Source: Chalciporus piperatus | Lineage: Eukaryota > Basidiomycota > Agaricomycetes > Boletales > Boletaceae | Assembly (NCBI GenBank): GCA_038093975.1 | Contig: JBBPTG010000045.1 | Coordinates: 107,985-171,984 of the forward strand | Length of the DNA: 64,000 nt | Direction of reading: 5' to 3' | In this document: one piece after another, positions 1-13,388 of the stretch | Position numbering within the stretch: the stretch's first letter is position 1 | How the letters are laid out: each line of letters opens with the position of its first letter | The notes under the pieces: generated by a model | What the model saw: the letters and a program-made list of their open reading frames with translations, nothing else | Told to the model about the DNA's origin: nothing | The model's database searches: none | Translations under genes and position numbers: made by a program

Positions 1-504
1 TTCTTACCAGGGGCAAGTAGCCGATTACAGTGGCGCACCGGGGAGATTCCCAAACCTCACAAGTCGGATCTGATACGAGCATATACCCTCCAACACGCGG
101 AGAGTGGATTGGGTAACGATTATCGAAAGAGGAAGAACGTGATTAGGGTGCGGTTAGAAGGGGAGCAGTTTTTGTTGCAAGCACCCGATGTGCCTTCGGT
201 GGTCGAGTGGATCGAGGTACGGTGTTTGCTGCGTTGGGGGTACTAGGTGGCGCTGATGAATGAATATTTTGCCCTTTCGATTCGTGTAGGGACTCCATGC
301 TGGAACTAACATCGCTTTGGACCTCGATCAACGGTCGATGCCAAGAGGGCCCATGTTTCCGAGGTGGGTCTTGTCTTATGTTTGGGGTTCCTCTTGAGAC
401 CGCTTACGCTGAGACTTAGGAGGCGGCGGCGCCGTGCGCGTCGTGCACAGGTCGAGGATTCGGGGCAGCAGGCTGAATCGGTTGCACCTCACCGACTGGC
501 GTGA
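1..504 (+). CDS. PH-domain protein, C-terminal part (5' end outside window)
   Basis: Reading frame 1 is open from base 1. The spliced exons 1-216, 290-363 and 420-504 give a continuous C-terminus ending at TGA 502-504. The first exon reads like the end of a pleckstrin homology domain: the stretch [19 protein letters not shown] is followed by beta-strand-like [15 protein letters not shown] and a final helix VVEWIE. After it comes the conserved-looking tail [10 protein letters not shown] and then a run of arginines. PH domains usually bind phosphoinositides or proteins at membranes. The catalytic or scaffold part, if any, lies upstream of the window, so the full protein cannot be named. Both introns are short with GT-AG ends. 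PH assignment is fairly sure; anything beyond that is unknown. Confidence 0.75.
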
Positions 505-942
505 TGCTGGCGTCATGGACGGTCTCACTGTTTTCGTACTATTGTCTACACATTCTATTCTGTCGTATTACTGTGGTACTACATACTACTCTCGATTTAT
601 TGGGTGGGAGATGAGTTATCTGAGTGTGATATTCCCACGGATTTTTGAGGACCGGGAGTAGACGAGTTTCGTTCTGTTATCTTGTATCCGCAACCAACCC
701 CATCGATTTCCCTCTCTCTCTCTTTTTCTTTTCTGGTTCTGGCAGCCAACGACAGCCAACGACCAACTCTTAAATCAATTAGCCCTACCCAATACTCAAA
801 CCCTACAAAATTCCCAGCCGTAAAGGATCAACGTTATTTGCGGGACCCGACCTCTTTTGTTTTTTTACACCCAACAACGACCACGCCCGTGACCCGCTCT
901 TTCACGTCAACGTCTTGAACCTATCGAACACGAATTTGCATC
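505..942. promoter_or_regulatory. Intergenic region with CT-rich promoter of the PP1 gene
   Basis: The 438 bp between the PH-domain gene and the PP1 start codon hold no convincing ORF. A pyrimidine-rich tract (about 709-742) lies some 200 bp upstream of the ATG at 943. CT-rich blocks are common in promoters of highly expressed fungal housekeeping genes. No clear TATA box was seen. The promoter role is inferred from position and composition only. Confidence 0.35.
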
Positions 943-2523
<1,581 letters not shown>

Positions 2524-5259
2524 TTCGGATGGACCTTGCGTTCATCTCTCTCGACCCAGCTTTCGTGTTTCTTTCTTTCTCTTCAATTCTGTTTGTGTTT
2601 GTGTTTCTTTCTTTCGGTTATCCTGCTCGTGGCTGGCAAATATCTCGTCGAACAAGGATGGTCTACAACAGGAAACGATTGCGGCACTACTCGCATTTTC
2701 GCTCACTTCATTCTGTGCAAGAGGCCTATCAAGACGAAACGGAACAACGCAGTGGAGCATTTGGGTTGTGTGGCGGGGTACGGGAGGGTATGTGGATGGA
2801 CCCCGTTTTTTTCGCGGGTATCCCGGGGCAAAGGAGGAAACGATCACCACGACCAACACTCCCTACGTAATCTAATTCCTTTCACTCTGGATTTTTGACC
2901 CCTCTCTCTCCGTATAACGAAGCCACCCAAATGCCTCTCATTTTCCCTTCCAACTCTGGACGCGAAGACGGTCTTGAAAGGACAACACGTATCCAACGTC
3001 CCCTCTTTTGTCCTTGCCTCTCCCTCGTATTTATATGTCGTCGGTGATGGTGGTTATCGTGGACCCGAAGCGTCGTATTCTCGAATGTCGTTGCCGTCGG
3101 CTGCCTTTTTTCCTACATTCCTCTCGTCCGTCTGTTGGTAGGCTATCCTTTTATTCTGTTGCGAGATATTCTGTGTATTTTTTCCTTCGTCTGTCTCATT
3201 CATTTTTTTTCACCTGTGACAGTAGGTCTGTCTCATATACTATATTGACTTAATGAGTTGGGCTGGAAAGGTAGGATTTGTGGAAGGATGTGCCATGGTC
3301 TGGCTGATGACAGCTTACTTGGTTGGGATCCTCGAGATGGGACGGGGATCAATCTGGAGATGGGAAGGCTCCGAATCCAGGCGGGTGTATCAGGTGGAGC
3401 GAACACAGAAAGGAAACTTTGAGGTCATACCGACTCTGAGTGATATGATGCTGCGGCAGTCACTAGCAACAGAGCCTGATGGCGCCAATTCATGCGTCGG
3501 CGAGATTTAGGTCCGGGTGCTTGGTGAGCAGGGGCCGTGTATGGGAGCCAAGTAACTCGAAGGGTTGGAGGACGTACCTCGTGTGGGCGATATGCGATGA
3601 TATGACACTGCAATGATCCCAGTTGGACTTGCGCTGATAAATCCCGTGGAGTCTGGATATGAAAAGTCCTTGATGTCTTGACTCCGATGACTCCGATGAC
3701 GACTACGAAAGCCAGAGGGCATACCACCTCTGGGCGATACGCGACGCCGACACGCAACATTTGAGATACGATACACAATACGTGGGGCAAGCTGAGCTGT
3801 CGACGAATGAGGTTATGGAAAATCCACAGCTGGTGACAGAGAACATTGTGGCCAGTTGAGGAGTTTCGATAACCCAAAGTGTTATGTGTCCTAGCCCCGT
3901 TTTTTTGAGATATGAGGCTGGGGAACCAGATTGGATGAGTGGGACCGGTCCGGAGGACGAAAGAAGAAATATGCCTTTCGAGTGTGAGCCTTCAGTATAG
4001 GTACGGGCTTAGGCGCGAAAAGGGACAAACCGTGATAAGACCACAACGGCCGCCACGTCCAAGAACAGTAAATATACAGGGACTAGGATCGGTGGAGAGG
4101 AACACCACTCACGTCGCGCCCGGAAGAGTCCAGGACGCACTTGTGAGTCCGTGAGTCGTATCATTGCTCTCCCTGCGACCGCGAGAGCCGTTCCGACTCA
4201 GGAATTTCCGTTACCTAGCTACCTTCTAACCGGGTGAGTGTAAGATGGGACCCGAGGCCCGAATCGCCAACCTGGTTGATCCTCGCACCAATCCCAGCAG
4301 TGCTCCCGAGTCCGAGTCGGATCCAATGTTTCACCGCTCGCGATGAGACGCATGTCTGGAGGGATAGACGACCGAATCGGATCGAGGACGTCAATGGTTT
4401 GACTCGTTACAGGAACGCACGAACCTCCCTCATGGGAAAACTGAGATGGTGTGTATCAAGTACTGAGCGGAGCGTATGTCATTGGTGGTTGGGGACTCAC
4501 CTGGTAAGGTAGGTATATACATATCCGGACCTATCCCTTAGAAGAGTAGGAACGACTGTCTTCCTACCTAAGGAGCACACCTGACCGGGTATCAACGCCA
4601 GGCGTCCCGCATGGTCATGGAGGGTCATGATGGTCATCGTCGCCACCGGAACCGCGCAATCGTTCGACACCTTGAACTTGAAACATTGGCAGCGGCTCCG
4701 AGGCACACGACAATATTTCGTCGCCAACTTGAAGCTGTCGGAAAATTGCAAGCCACAGTAATATGTAGCGGAGGGGAAAGGGGGTAAAGGCTCTCCCCAG
4801 CAAGATGGCTTACATCAATTGCCAGTGATTGCCGAATGTCATTGCTGCCCATGCGGTACGGTAGGCCAGGAGACCCCTGGAGATCCCACTGGTGAGAACG
4901 TGAGGCAACACAGAGAAACCTTTCAAGCATACATGGTCCAAGTTGCCTGCTGGCGATCATCGGCGTCGACAGAGACACCCCGCCGAGAGTCGATATCGCG
5001 ATGCTAGCCTCGTACCTGCAGTACGAAGTGGGAACCCGACATTCAAGGAAACCTCCAGGGCTCAGAAAGTTGGGAGTTATCTCGGCATGGTGATCATGAG
5101 GCATGATGTGATGAGAATTTTCGTGTACTATCTTACATGTGGGGAGGCAGACACGACTGACTACAACCCTCCGAATGTCGTAATGTATCATAAACATAAT
5201 GGAAAAAAAAACCAAGTACACACTAGAACATCAGAGGGAGGATGATGGGGGATGGCGCT
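2524..5259. other. Intergenic region, 2.7 kb, no gene recognised
   Basis: The first 400 bp are T/C-rich and are likely the 3' UTR of the PP1 gene. The remainder carries only short ORFs on both strands without a recognisable family, consistent codon choice or splice-linked continuation. The longest (a minus-strand ORF around 4634-5221) reads as scrambled sequence. Short direct repeats such as GACTCCGAT occur near 3680-3700. I see no tRNA, terminal repeats or transposase. Confidence 0.4.
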
Positions 5260-7214
5260 TTATGCAGTCTCATTTCCAAGCGAGGGCTTTTCGGAGACAT
5301 CCTCACGAATTTCGTGACCCTCTGCCTTGCGGGTGATTTGCTCGACAGCATCCTCTCCATCGAAAAGGGCGGCGGTCTCCTCGAGCGTGCGGTTCTTGGT
5401 TTCAATGATGAAGAAGAACAAGAAAACGAATTCAACCGCAAGCCAGCAGACGTATACGAGCTATGCGGCAGAATTAGCATTGTAACATTCAAAAAGAACG
5501 CCAAGACTCACGTAGTACTTCCATCCGAGGTGGGCCAACGCGATGGGGTTAACGTATTGGTTGAAAATGAGGGCGAGCGAAATGACAAAGTTGAAAACGT
5601 TGAAACCCTTGGCACGGAGGTTGTAAGGCAAGATTTCGACCGTATAGGACACAATAAGCGGCGTGAATGCAATGTCATATGCTGCATAGAAGAGGAAGAT
5701 GAACCCGATGACGGCATGTCCCGCGGCGGGAGCTTGGTTTTTAGCGTATTGGGAGAAGCAGATGGCCTGTGCCGTGTAGAAAAGGGTCATTCCGGCGGCA
5801 GAAGTGAGGAAGAGGAAACGACGGCCAAGGCGGTTGACCATGAATGATGCGAACACGGCCCATCCCAAGTTCCAAATCTGGAGGATACCGTTGATGAGAA
5901 GCTGAGTGCCCGTACCGGTAATACCGATCAGGTTGAAGACCTCGGTAAGGTAGTATGAGACGAGACCGTTTCCGGACCACTGGGAGAAGAAAGCGATAGC
6001 AATGATAATACGCATGCGCTTGCGGTTACCGGGAGTTGCGATGAGCGACTTCCAACCGATGTTCGAAGCGACATCACGGTCGAACGCAAGAGCGGCCTTA
6101 ATTTCCTCGAACTCGTACTGCACGAGAGGGTCGTGTCTGCAGGATATAACTTAGCGGCAATCAAAATCACGGTAACGAGCACTTACTCATTACCGTCTGC
6201 GTGGTAATACGCAAGTGTGCTCAACGCCTCTGCTTCGCGCCCCTTACTGACCAACCAACGGGGCGACTCCGGGGCGAACAAGATCAAGACGAACTGTAGG
6301 ATCGAGGGGCAAGCTTGCAGGATGGACGGCAGACGCCATGCCCACGTGGTGGGGATCCTGAACGACCCGTAGGTAGTCCATGCGGCACTGTCAACGTGAT
6401 GTGAGATTTGACAATTCGAGCGGATATAGTCACGTGAAACAACAGACATTATAGCACCGGAATACCAAAGGGAGTTGTAAAGAGCTGTCAGAGGGGCACG
6501 ATACGGGGGGTATGAAATCTCCGTAACCAACATCGGAGCGGCGTTAGCTGGAAACTTTGTCAGTGCCAGGAATTACTAAAGAATCCATTACGGAACTGAC
6601 CTGCGAAAGTAAGACCAAACCCGATCAAGAAACGAGCACCAATGAACATTCCAACAGATTGAGAGGCAGTTTGGATGGCGGTAGCAATGCACATGATGGT
6701 TGCACCAAACCAGACAGTCCGACGACGACCAATACCGTCAGACATGTAAGGGGCGAAAGGGTAACCCGCGAGAGCACCAATGTTCTGCAAAACGGTGATC
6801 AATGATAAGAAATGCCTGTATGCCATGTATGTACTTGCCTGGATAGCATTAAGCAGACCCAACTTCCCCTGAGTCGGGAAGTTAAAAGCCGACTGCCACT
6901 GAACCAGAGTCTGCAGACCGTTCATCATACTACCGTCGTAACCATTGGTAGAGGATGTGATCAAGCTATGTGCAGCAAGGTAAGGTTAGAAACCATAGGA
7001 TAACGGAGAGTACATCGAGACACGGAGACGTACAGGAGCACGATCCACGCATTGAGGACGATAAGCCTTGCGTGGGGGGATGAGCACCACGAAGAATAAC
7101 CGTGCTGCTCGATGCTCACCGCCTGTTGTTGTACCACTTCCTGTTAGGGTCGATGAGTTGACCTATCGCCGTATCTTGAATCCCAGATGGAGCAGCGCCG
7201 ACACCCGCTGGCAT
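5260..7214 (-). CDS. MFS sugar transporter (lactose permease/hexose transporter type)
   Basis: Eight exons (7214-7120, 7066-7034, 6965-6839, 6784-6601, 6547-6448, 6387-6187, 6136-5512, 5460-5260) encode 521 aa, the normal size for a 12-helix sugar porter. Family marks in order are TNGYDGSMMNGLQ in helix 1, the loop 2-3 motif GRRRTVW, PESPRWLVSKGR before the central loop, NRLGRRFLF in the second half, and YNLRAKGFNVFNF after helix 10. The tail ETKNRTLEETAALFDG is the sugar-porter C-terminal motif. It should work as a plasma-membrane proton symporter for a mono- or disaccharide; the substrate cannot be read from sequence. The intron at 6785-6838 starts with GC rather than GT. It is a multiple of three and open, so unspliced message would add 18 residues. 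The start MPAGVGAAPSG is the first in-frame ATG of exon 1. Confidence 0.92.
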
Positions 7215-8419
7215 GTTATCTTCTTAGAATCAGAGGATCAGAGAACGAAGAAGACGGAGGGCAGTGGGGTTTACGACAACTCGGGGTGCTCGTTTTATAG
7301 CCATACCACGGAGAAATGATCTTCATGGGCCATAAGCGTGTTCGAGTTTTTCCTGAGGTACCCCGCACATCTATTCCCCATCAAATGTCGAATTGAGGGA
7401 TTTCCAGTTCTGAGCAACTGTACCTGACAGATTCTACAATTCAAGCCGAAAAAGGTGGGCCAGGTGGCCAGGAACGGCGCGACGTGTACACCCAGGCCAT
7501 AATCTTCCGCTAAGCTTTCCCAGCGCCGGCTGAGCAGTTTTGCCAATCGGGTGGTCAGCTTGGTCGAGGGCCACCTGCTTTAGTGTCCTGTGACCCCATG
7601 CATCTACCTCGCATGTCGTCAAGCGTGGTCAACAAAGAAAAGATCGATTTAGTTGCTGCTTCCAGCGAATCAACGGAAGAGAGCCTGACCCTTGCCTCAG
7701 GTTTTCCGGCAGGCTGGTTGAACATTATCGGCAGCTTAAGTTGCCGAAGATTTGCCGCATGCCTGACAGCTCCGGACAGGTTTACTTAGTACGTTTCCCC
7801 ACACAGGCTCCATCAGGCTCCATCCGAGTCCATCATGATGCATGATTCATTCACGCCCCGCACTTCCTCACAACACAATGGAGGACTGCCAGTTGTCGTA
7901 CCACCGGTATCGGGATTCAGTCCCGTACACATGTAGTACTTCTAACATGTCTGAACGAAGGCCCGAACAGGAATGGAGCGATGAAGTCATTGTATTGCGG
8001 ATCCCCACAAAGCTGAAAATAAGTCCGCACCAGGTACGAGTCGCATGCCAACTTTGCCCACATGCCATTATCGGCTATTTCGGTGCGCGCCCCGTACGTA
8101 CTTGTCTGCTCGCGAAATGACAACAATTTGCGTGACAGTGTTACAACGCGATGACAACGTCACAGTCAGCTTCATCTTACACGATCATTTCCAGGGAACA
8201 CCTGGGGCTTCCGAAGAATGCACTTGGTTCAAACGAGTGTTTCTTCAAGCGCCCATCTGGTGGGATCACAACCTACGTACAGGAAGAAAGAACAAAGATG
8301 TCATCACGGATGAGACCCGAGAGATCTAACCAAAAAGAAGCGTTTCGTCGGTGGGAACGAGAGCACTGAAAGATATCTCATCCACGTTTATCTGACGCGT
8401 CAATCGATACAGGCAAAGT
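7215..8419. other. Intergenic region, no gene recognised
   Basis: This 1.2-kb gap contains the promoter of the sugar transporter (reading left) and the downstream flank of Atg11. Only short uncharacteristic ORFs are present. A small tandem repeat of AGGCTCCATC lies around 7806-7825, next to the self-complementary CATCATGATG. No RNA gene or mobile element was recognised. Confidence 0.35.
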
Positions 8420-11400
8420 CTATATCCGTTTTAGCATCTCGCTGGCCGATACTTCGTGGCTCTCTGAAGGATCATTATGAGCTTGCCCGTTGCCCGTTTC
8501 CGATAGGGGCGGAGGAATCGGCAAGGCTTTCTTCCTTCTCCCGAAGGGGACTGCCCCCACCCAGGTGCTCAAACTGGCGAGTGCGCTAGACGCGGCTTGA
8601 GGCTGCGGCTGCGTGACTGGGGTGCTATATCCCAAAGGTGAGGATCGCGGAACATGGTGTGAAGCTGTCCGTCTTCGGCTGGATATCGACATCCCATCAG
8701 ATAGTGAATCCTGTGGTGACGGCGGTCCCACAAGCAACGATGGGTCAGCCGAGAATGGTGTTGAAGATGTCATTTCTGCCATCGCGGTAGTCGCTACAGC
8801 TTTCACAGCGGCTGGGGAGCTTGTGGCGGCAAAAGTTGGTGGCCGGGCCGAGGAGAACTTTGAGGTGATGGAGATTCGAGATGCTCGGGAGCCTGGTCGT
8901 AATGGAGAGGATGCATATGGAGCAGGTTGGCTCTGAGGCACTGAAGGCACTGGAGATGGTAGCTTCGGGGTCGCCGGAGGTGGGGGTGGAGAGGACTGGG
9001 GCTCAGGCTCAGGGTCCTCGGCTTTGGATGGGGGGATAACCATCGGGGTAGATTCTTCAGGAGATTCGAGAGATGCTTGCGCAAGTAATCGCGATAGCGA
9101 AGAAGGACCCGCTGAAGGAGTCGAGTTCGCTCGAGGGCGTACGGGGAATAGATGTGAAGTAGGTGGCTGTGTGACGCTAAACGAGTTCTCGACCTCAGCT
9201 TTGGGTGGGCCCGGGGGGATCGGGGGCCGTTCAGGAGTGACTTGACTGGTCTTTCTCTCGCTTTCTGGATCCGAGACTGCCGAGGCCTTCCTTGGATCAG
9301 GTCTGCGCTTGTTAATTTGGCTGGATTGGGTCCAGTCCTCGACCTCAAGCATGTAATACTTGATACCGTCGCCTAGGCCATAAGGATTACTGGTCGGATC
9401 CTGTACTACAATGAGGTGCTCAATCAAGGGCGAGTAATTATTCTGCCTCACCTTTTGATCAACCACCCGCTCGGTAATAGACGTAATCCTTGCCACAATC
9501 CATTCCCTAGTCTTCAACTGCTCCGCTAGATGCCCAGTAGCCAGTAGGAAATAATGAGGGAAAGATACTGCGCGAATAGAGACCACGTAGGCGTCAGACA
9601 CGCTCACACGATAGATGGCAAGGATCCTCACCATTAAATGCTGCCCATGGTTTGGATACGGAATTCCTGGTCGGAAGGAAAAGGGCAAGATCACCTTTGG
9701 CGAAATTTCGGAACGATATTTTGCCCTTGGCACGCTCCCTGTACTCCTTGCACTGCTTCTGCCATTTCCGGATGATAGTCCCTGTCTTAGCGATGGCGTC
9801 AAGAAAGTGGTCGTGATCGAAAGTTCGTAACGTTTCCAAGGCGCCAACTTGATCTGATGGGTCAATGGGCGAGGGCTCCTCCGGAATAGCACCATGGCGA
9901 AATGTCGGGGAAAAGGCAGAATCCACTAGATTGTGATTGCTCTGGCCCTGTTTCATATTGGGATGGACAGTATAGGCCTGGACCATCGAAACTGCCCTGC
10001 AGTGAGAGTTTCGGAACGCGATCGCGACGTCCAACATCTGTGCCAGTAGACGCGAACTATTTTCCAGACTTTGCTCAAAGTCCGACTGAGAGTTCCGTCC
10101 TGCTGCCAGGTCTTCTCGCAGTACCTGTTCGATGTGCCCGGCTTCTCGAAGCTCGTGCTCCAGGTGTTGCAACTCTTCTCGAAGACCCATTGCGTCGGCG
10201 TTCGTCAGATCCACCTTGGCCTGTGCCTCCTTCAGTTGTCGATTGGCGTCCTCCAACCCTTCTCGAAGTTCTGAGAACTGATGCTCCAAGACGGCTCGAT
10301 CGCCATCAGCTTCCGCAATGTGATCCCGTAGCATCCGATCGTGTTCGTTAGCTTGGGTACGCAGCAGCCTCTCTTTCTCCACCTCTGATTCCTTCAACAT
10401 CCGATGGACCTGGTTATTTTCTGCCCGGGCAATGCGTATTTGAGACTCCAGATCTCCTCCACGTGACCGCGCCTCCTCGAGATTGCGAAGCGTCACCGTC
10501 TGTTCTTCCAACAACTGGGTGACCTTGAATGCATTTTTGTCCTCCAGTGCCTTGTACTCCTCCGCTTGTGAACGCACTTGAGCAAGCTCTTGTCGGAGGG
10601 CATCAGCCACCTTTGCTAGCTCCGTTGCATCACTTAAAGCCCTCGCGCGCTCTCGACGTTGGTTCTCCAAATCCTGCGCCAGTTCCGCTTTGCGTCTCTC
10701 GAGAATCCTCCGTGCCGCCCCTTCGCTCTCGATCTGCGCCCTCGCCTGATGTAGCTCGCGTTCCAACGCATCCGCCCTTTCGCGCTCCGACTGGGTCACG
10801 AGGTCAGCGTTTTGGAAGTTCCAGTTTAGTTTGTGGATTTCTGCTTGCAAAGCGGCGCGTTCCTGATGTATAGACTGCTCGAGACTCGCTCTCGCTTCCT
10901 CTGAGCTACGAAGCTGCTCGGCGAGTTCTTGGAAAGCCATCTCATCCGCCTCTGACACTGCTCCGACATCAGTAATGTCACCCAAATCAAAGAAGAAAGG
11001 ACGTACGTTTCCTTCGTGACGCCGATAACCGAGAAGCAGAAAGCACTACAACAACACATCAGGGAACACACACGATATTACAAACGAGAAACTTACGAGA
11101 GCGCTCGGCTATCCGGTCGAAGCTAGATTCAAGGTTATCCATTCGCTGAACGTGCGCTTCGAGCGCAAAACGTGCTTCTTGAGCGGAGCTCAGGACGGCT
11201 GGGTCGGGGCTTGAACGCGCGTACTCCTCCAGATCATGTACCATTCGAAGGAAAGCTGTGACCACCTGTGAATCACTTTCCTTGTTCTTCTGAGGTTTCA
11301 CTTACCGTCTACGTCTTCTCTCTCGAGTGAGTAGGCGGAATCCTTACCCCCGGAGGGTGAAAAATCGATGGTAGGTACGGGATCGTCCATTCCGCGAGCA

Positions 11401-13199
11401 TCAAAAGGGAGTTGACCATGTACCTCGCCACGGTATACCTGACGACGCTTCCTTTCGCTTGCGCTACATGGAAATTAATGCACGCAGCGGAAAATAGAAG
11501 GGCGTCGACCCACGAGAGCTTTGCCATGACCTCCAATATTGATTGCGCCCGTTGATAGAAAAATCGCGCTATTTGCCAAGGTGAGGTACAAAGGAAGGAT
11601 CTTCCTCAGAAATGTACCTACCAAATTCCTTGCGCCGTACTATCTCGATAACTGTGGCACCATACGAATACAACATGTTATGAAGCCGTTGGATATATAG
11701 GAAATTGGTCTTGGTCCGCAGTTTGGTTTGCAACTGTGAAAGAGTCGTAGGGAGTTGGACAAGGTCGATATTTAATGTGCTGATGCGGCGTAACACGCCC
11801 ATGCATTGCTCGGTATAGTCATTCTGGAATGCAATTCATCTCATGTGTCAGTGTAAACAGTAAACTGGCATACCTTCGCACGTGTAATAATCTCCACCTC
11901 ATGCCTCAAAACTTCGTCGAGCTGTTTGAGCTCTACTGCCATGAGCCAGGCCGTTAAACAAGTCACCTATGCATCTTACCTTGCATCAGTGCGTCATGGT
12001 TAGTAGCTGGGCTCTCAATCGCCGCGGCAATTTCTGACGCCTTGTCAAAAGCATCATGAAACCTTCTGCCAGACGCCTCTGCATCCTCGATAATTCTGCA
12101 ATGTATCAATAGCAATTCAATACTGAGCGGACTGCACCTTACTCGATGTCTGCGACAGTCGACCGAACGATGTCTGTGCCAGCAGTCAACCGACTCACAG
12201 CCTTCTCAGCTTCCGAGTATTGGGCTCGTAATTCATCTAAACACATGAATGTGGGTCTATCAGCTCACGCTACCAATATGCTGTCACCTACTGTGAATCC
12301 GTGCGCATCCGTCCGCCACTATCTTCATCTTATCCTTCGCCACATAAGAACTAAGCATTCGCGGCCTCTCTCCATTCTCGATCGCTTTTCTCGTCGCGGG
12401 GGACATAAATTCAATATGCACCTCCACGCGATCGATGATATCAAGGTCAGCATCCACTGCAACTAGTAATGACGTGTGTCGTTGAAGATCCTTGGTGGTA
12501 GAACCCGCTATGCCTTCAAACACGTCGGTGATGTCGAGGGTATTGAGGTCCAAACTACTGCATGCAATTTGGACGGCTTGATGTTGTCGATGGAGAGTCG
12601 CGAGCGTGTGAGTTATGTGTTCGAGGTAAACGTGAGCACTGCGGAGGTATTGGGTTGCGAGTTGTGAAGGTTTGTATGGAGGTGTTGCAGAGAGTACTTC
12701 TATACCGGAATGTGAGGAGAGTGAAAACTACTTGAAGGAGAGGCGTACCCTCTATTGGGAGCTGCAATGGAGGTTCCACGCTAAGTTCCTTCAGCACGTC
12801 AGGGAGGTCGATATCGAGATAGTGTTTGTTGAATACGTAGATGGTCTGAATTGGTGGAATAAGCACTGGAGTGTCTCCTGAACAGGTGACCACATCATAC
12901 CTGGTCATGAGCACCAACTAGTTCGCGGACATTATCAGTTCGTAAGCGTGTTCCGTCCGAGAGGTAGGCCAAGATAGCATCTTGATCCACGCCTATCTCT
13001 TGCTGAATGAAGGACTCTAGACTGCCTTTCCTGTGACTGACGTCAGCTGGGTCACTGGGTACAGCCAAAGCTCAGCCCACCTTTCGATGTCTCGGAGTGT
13101 TGCACTGACCTGAGGGAAGCTCAGCGGGTGTTTGGACGGATGACAAAGTATACTCACTTGGAAAGATTCACCATCCTCAGCACGACATATCTGAACCAT
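8420..13199 (-). CDS. ATG11: Autophagy-related protein 11, selective-autophagy scaffold
   Basis: Fifteen exons encode 1354 aa: 13199-13158, 13109-13081, 13030-12901, 12845-12749, 12699-12292, 12236-12143, 12095-11980, 11935-11874, 11823-11622, 11568-11514, 11463-11306, 11255-11097, 11045-11007, 10957-9632, 9567-8420. The N-terminus (to about residue 90, with YLSDGTRLR and QTIYVFN) matches the ubiquitin-like start of Atg11. Residues about 530-850 are a long coiled coil rich in E, A, Q and R. The Atg11 C-terminal (claw-like) domain follows at about 945-1060: ISFRNFAKGDLALFLPTRN, PWAAFNVSFPHYFL, NPYGLGDGIKYYMLEVEDW. Atg11 gathers cargo receptors, Atg9 vesicles and the Atg1 kinase at the phagophore assembly site for pexophagy, mitophagy and related routes. 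About 290 residues of proline/serine-rich, probably disordered sequence follow the claw. Confidence 0.95.
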
Positions 13200-13388
13200 A
13201 ACAAGTTGTAACAGGAATGAACCGAACGGGGAGAAACAGGGTGAGTTGCCAACAATATAGTAGCGACCTGTCAATGAGTTCGAGAAACACGACGTAAGAC
13301 TCCAAAAATGGTCAATAACCCCTAAAGCCAAGCCTGGTCGTGTTAGATCGATAATAGTACAACAGATGTCATTTAAATAAAAGTTAAG

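Noticed and set aside
4634..5221. 195-codon minus-strand ORF upstream of the transporter stop
   Set aside because: No domain, no splice-linked continuation and erratic composition; probably chance.
5242..5847. 201-codon plus-strand ORF
   Set aside because: It is antisense to the last exons of the sugar transporter, whose protein is clearly conserved; the plus-strand translation has no domain.
8613..9245. Plus-strand ORFs over the Atg11 tail
   Set aside because: They mirror the low-complexity proline/serine codons of Atg11 and show no domain of their own.
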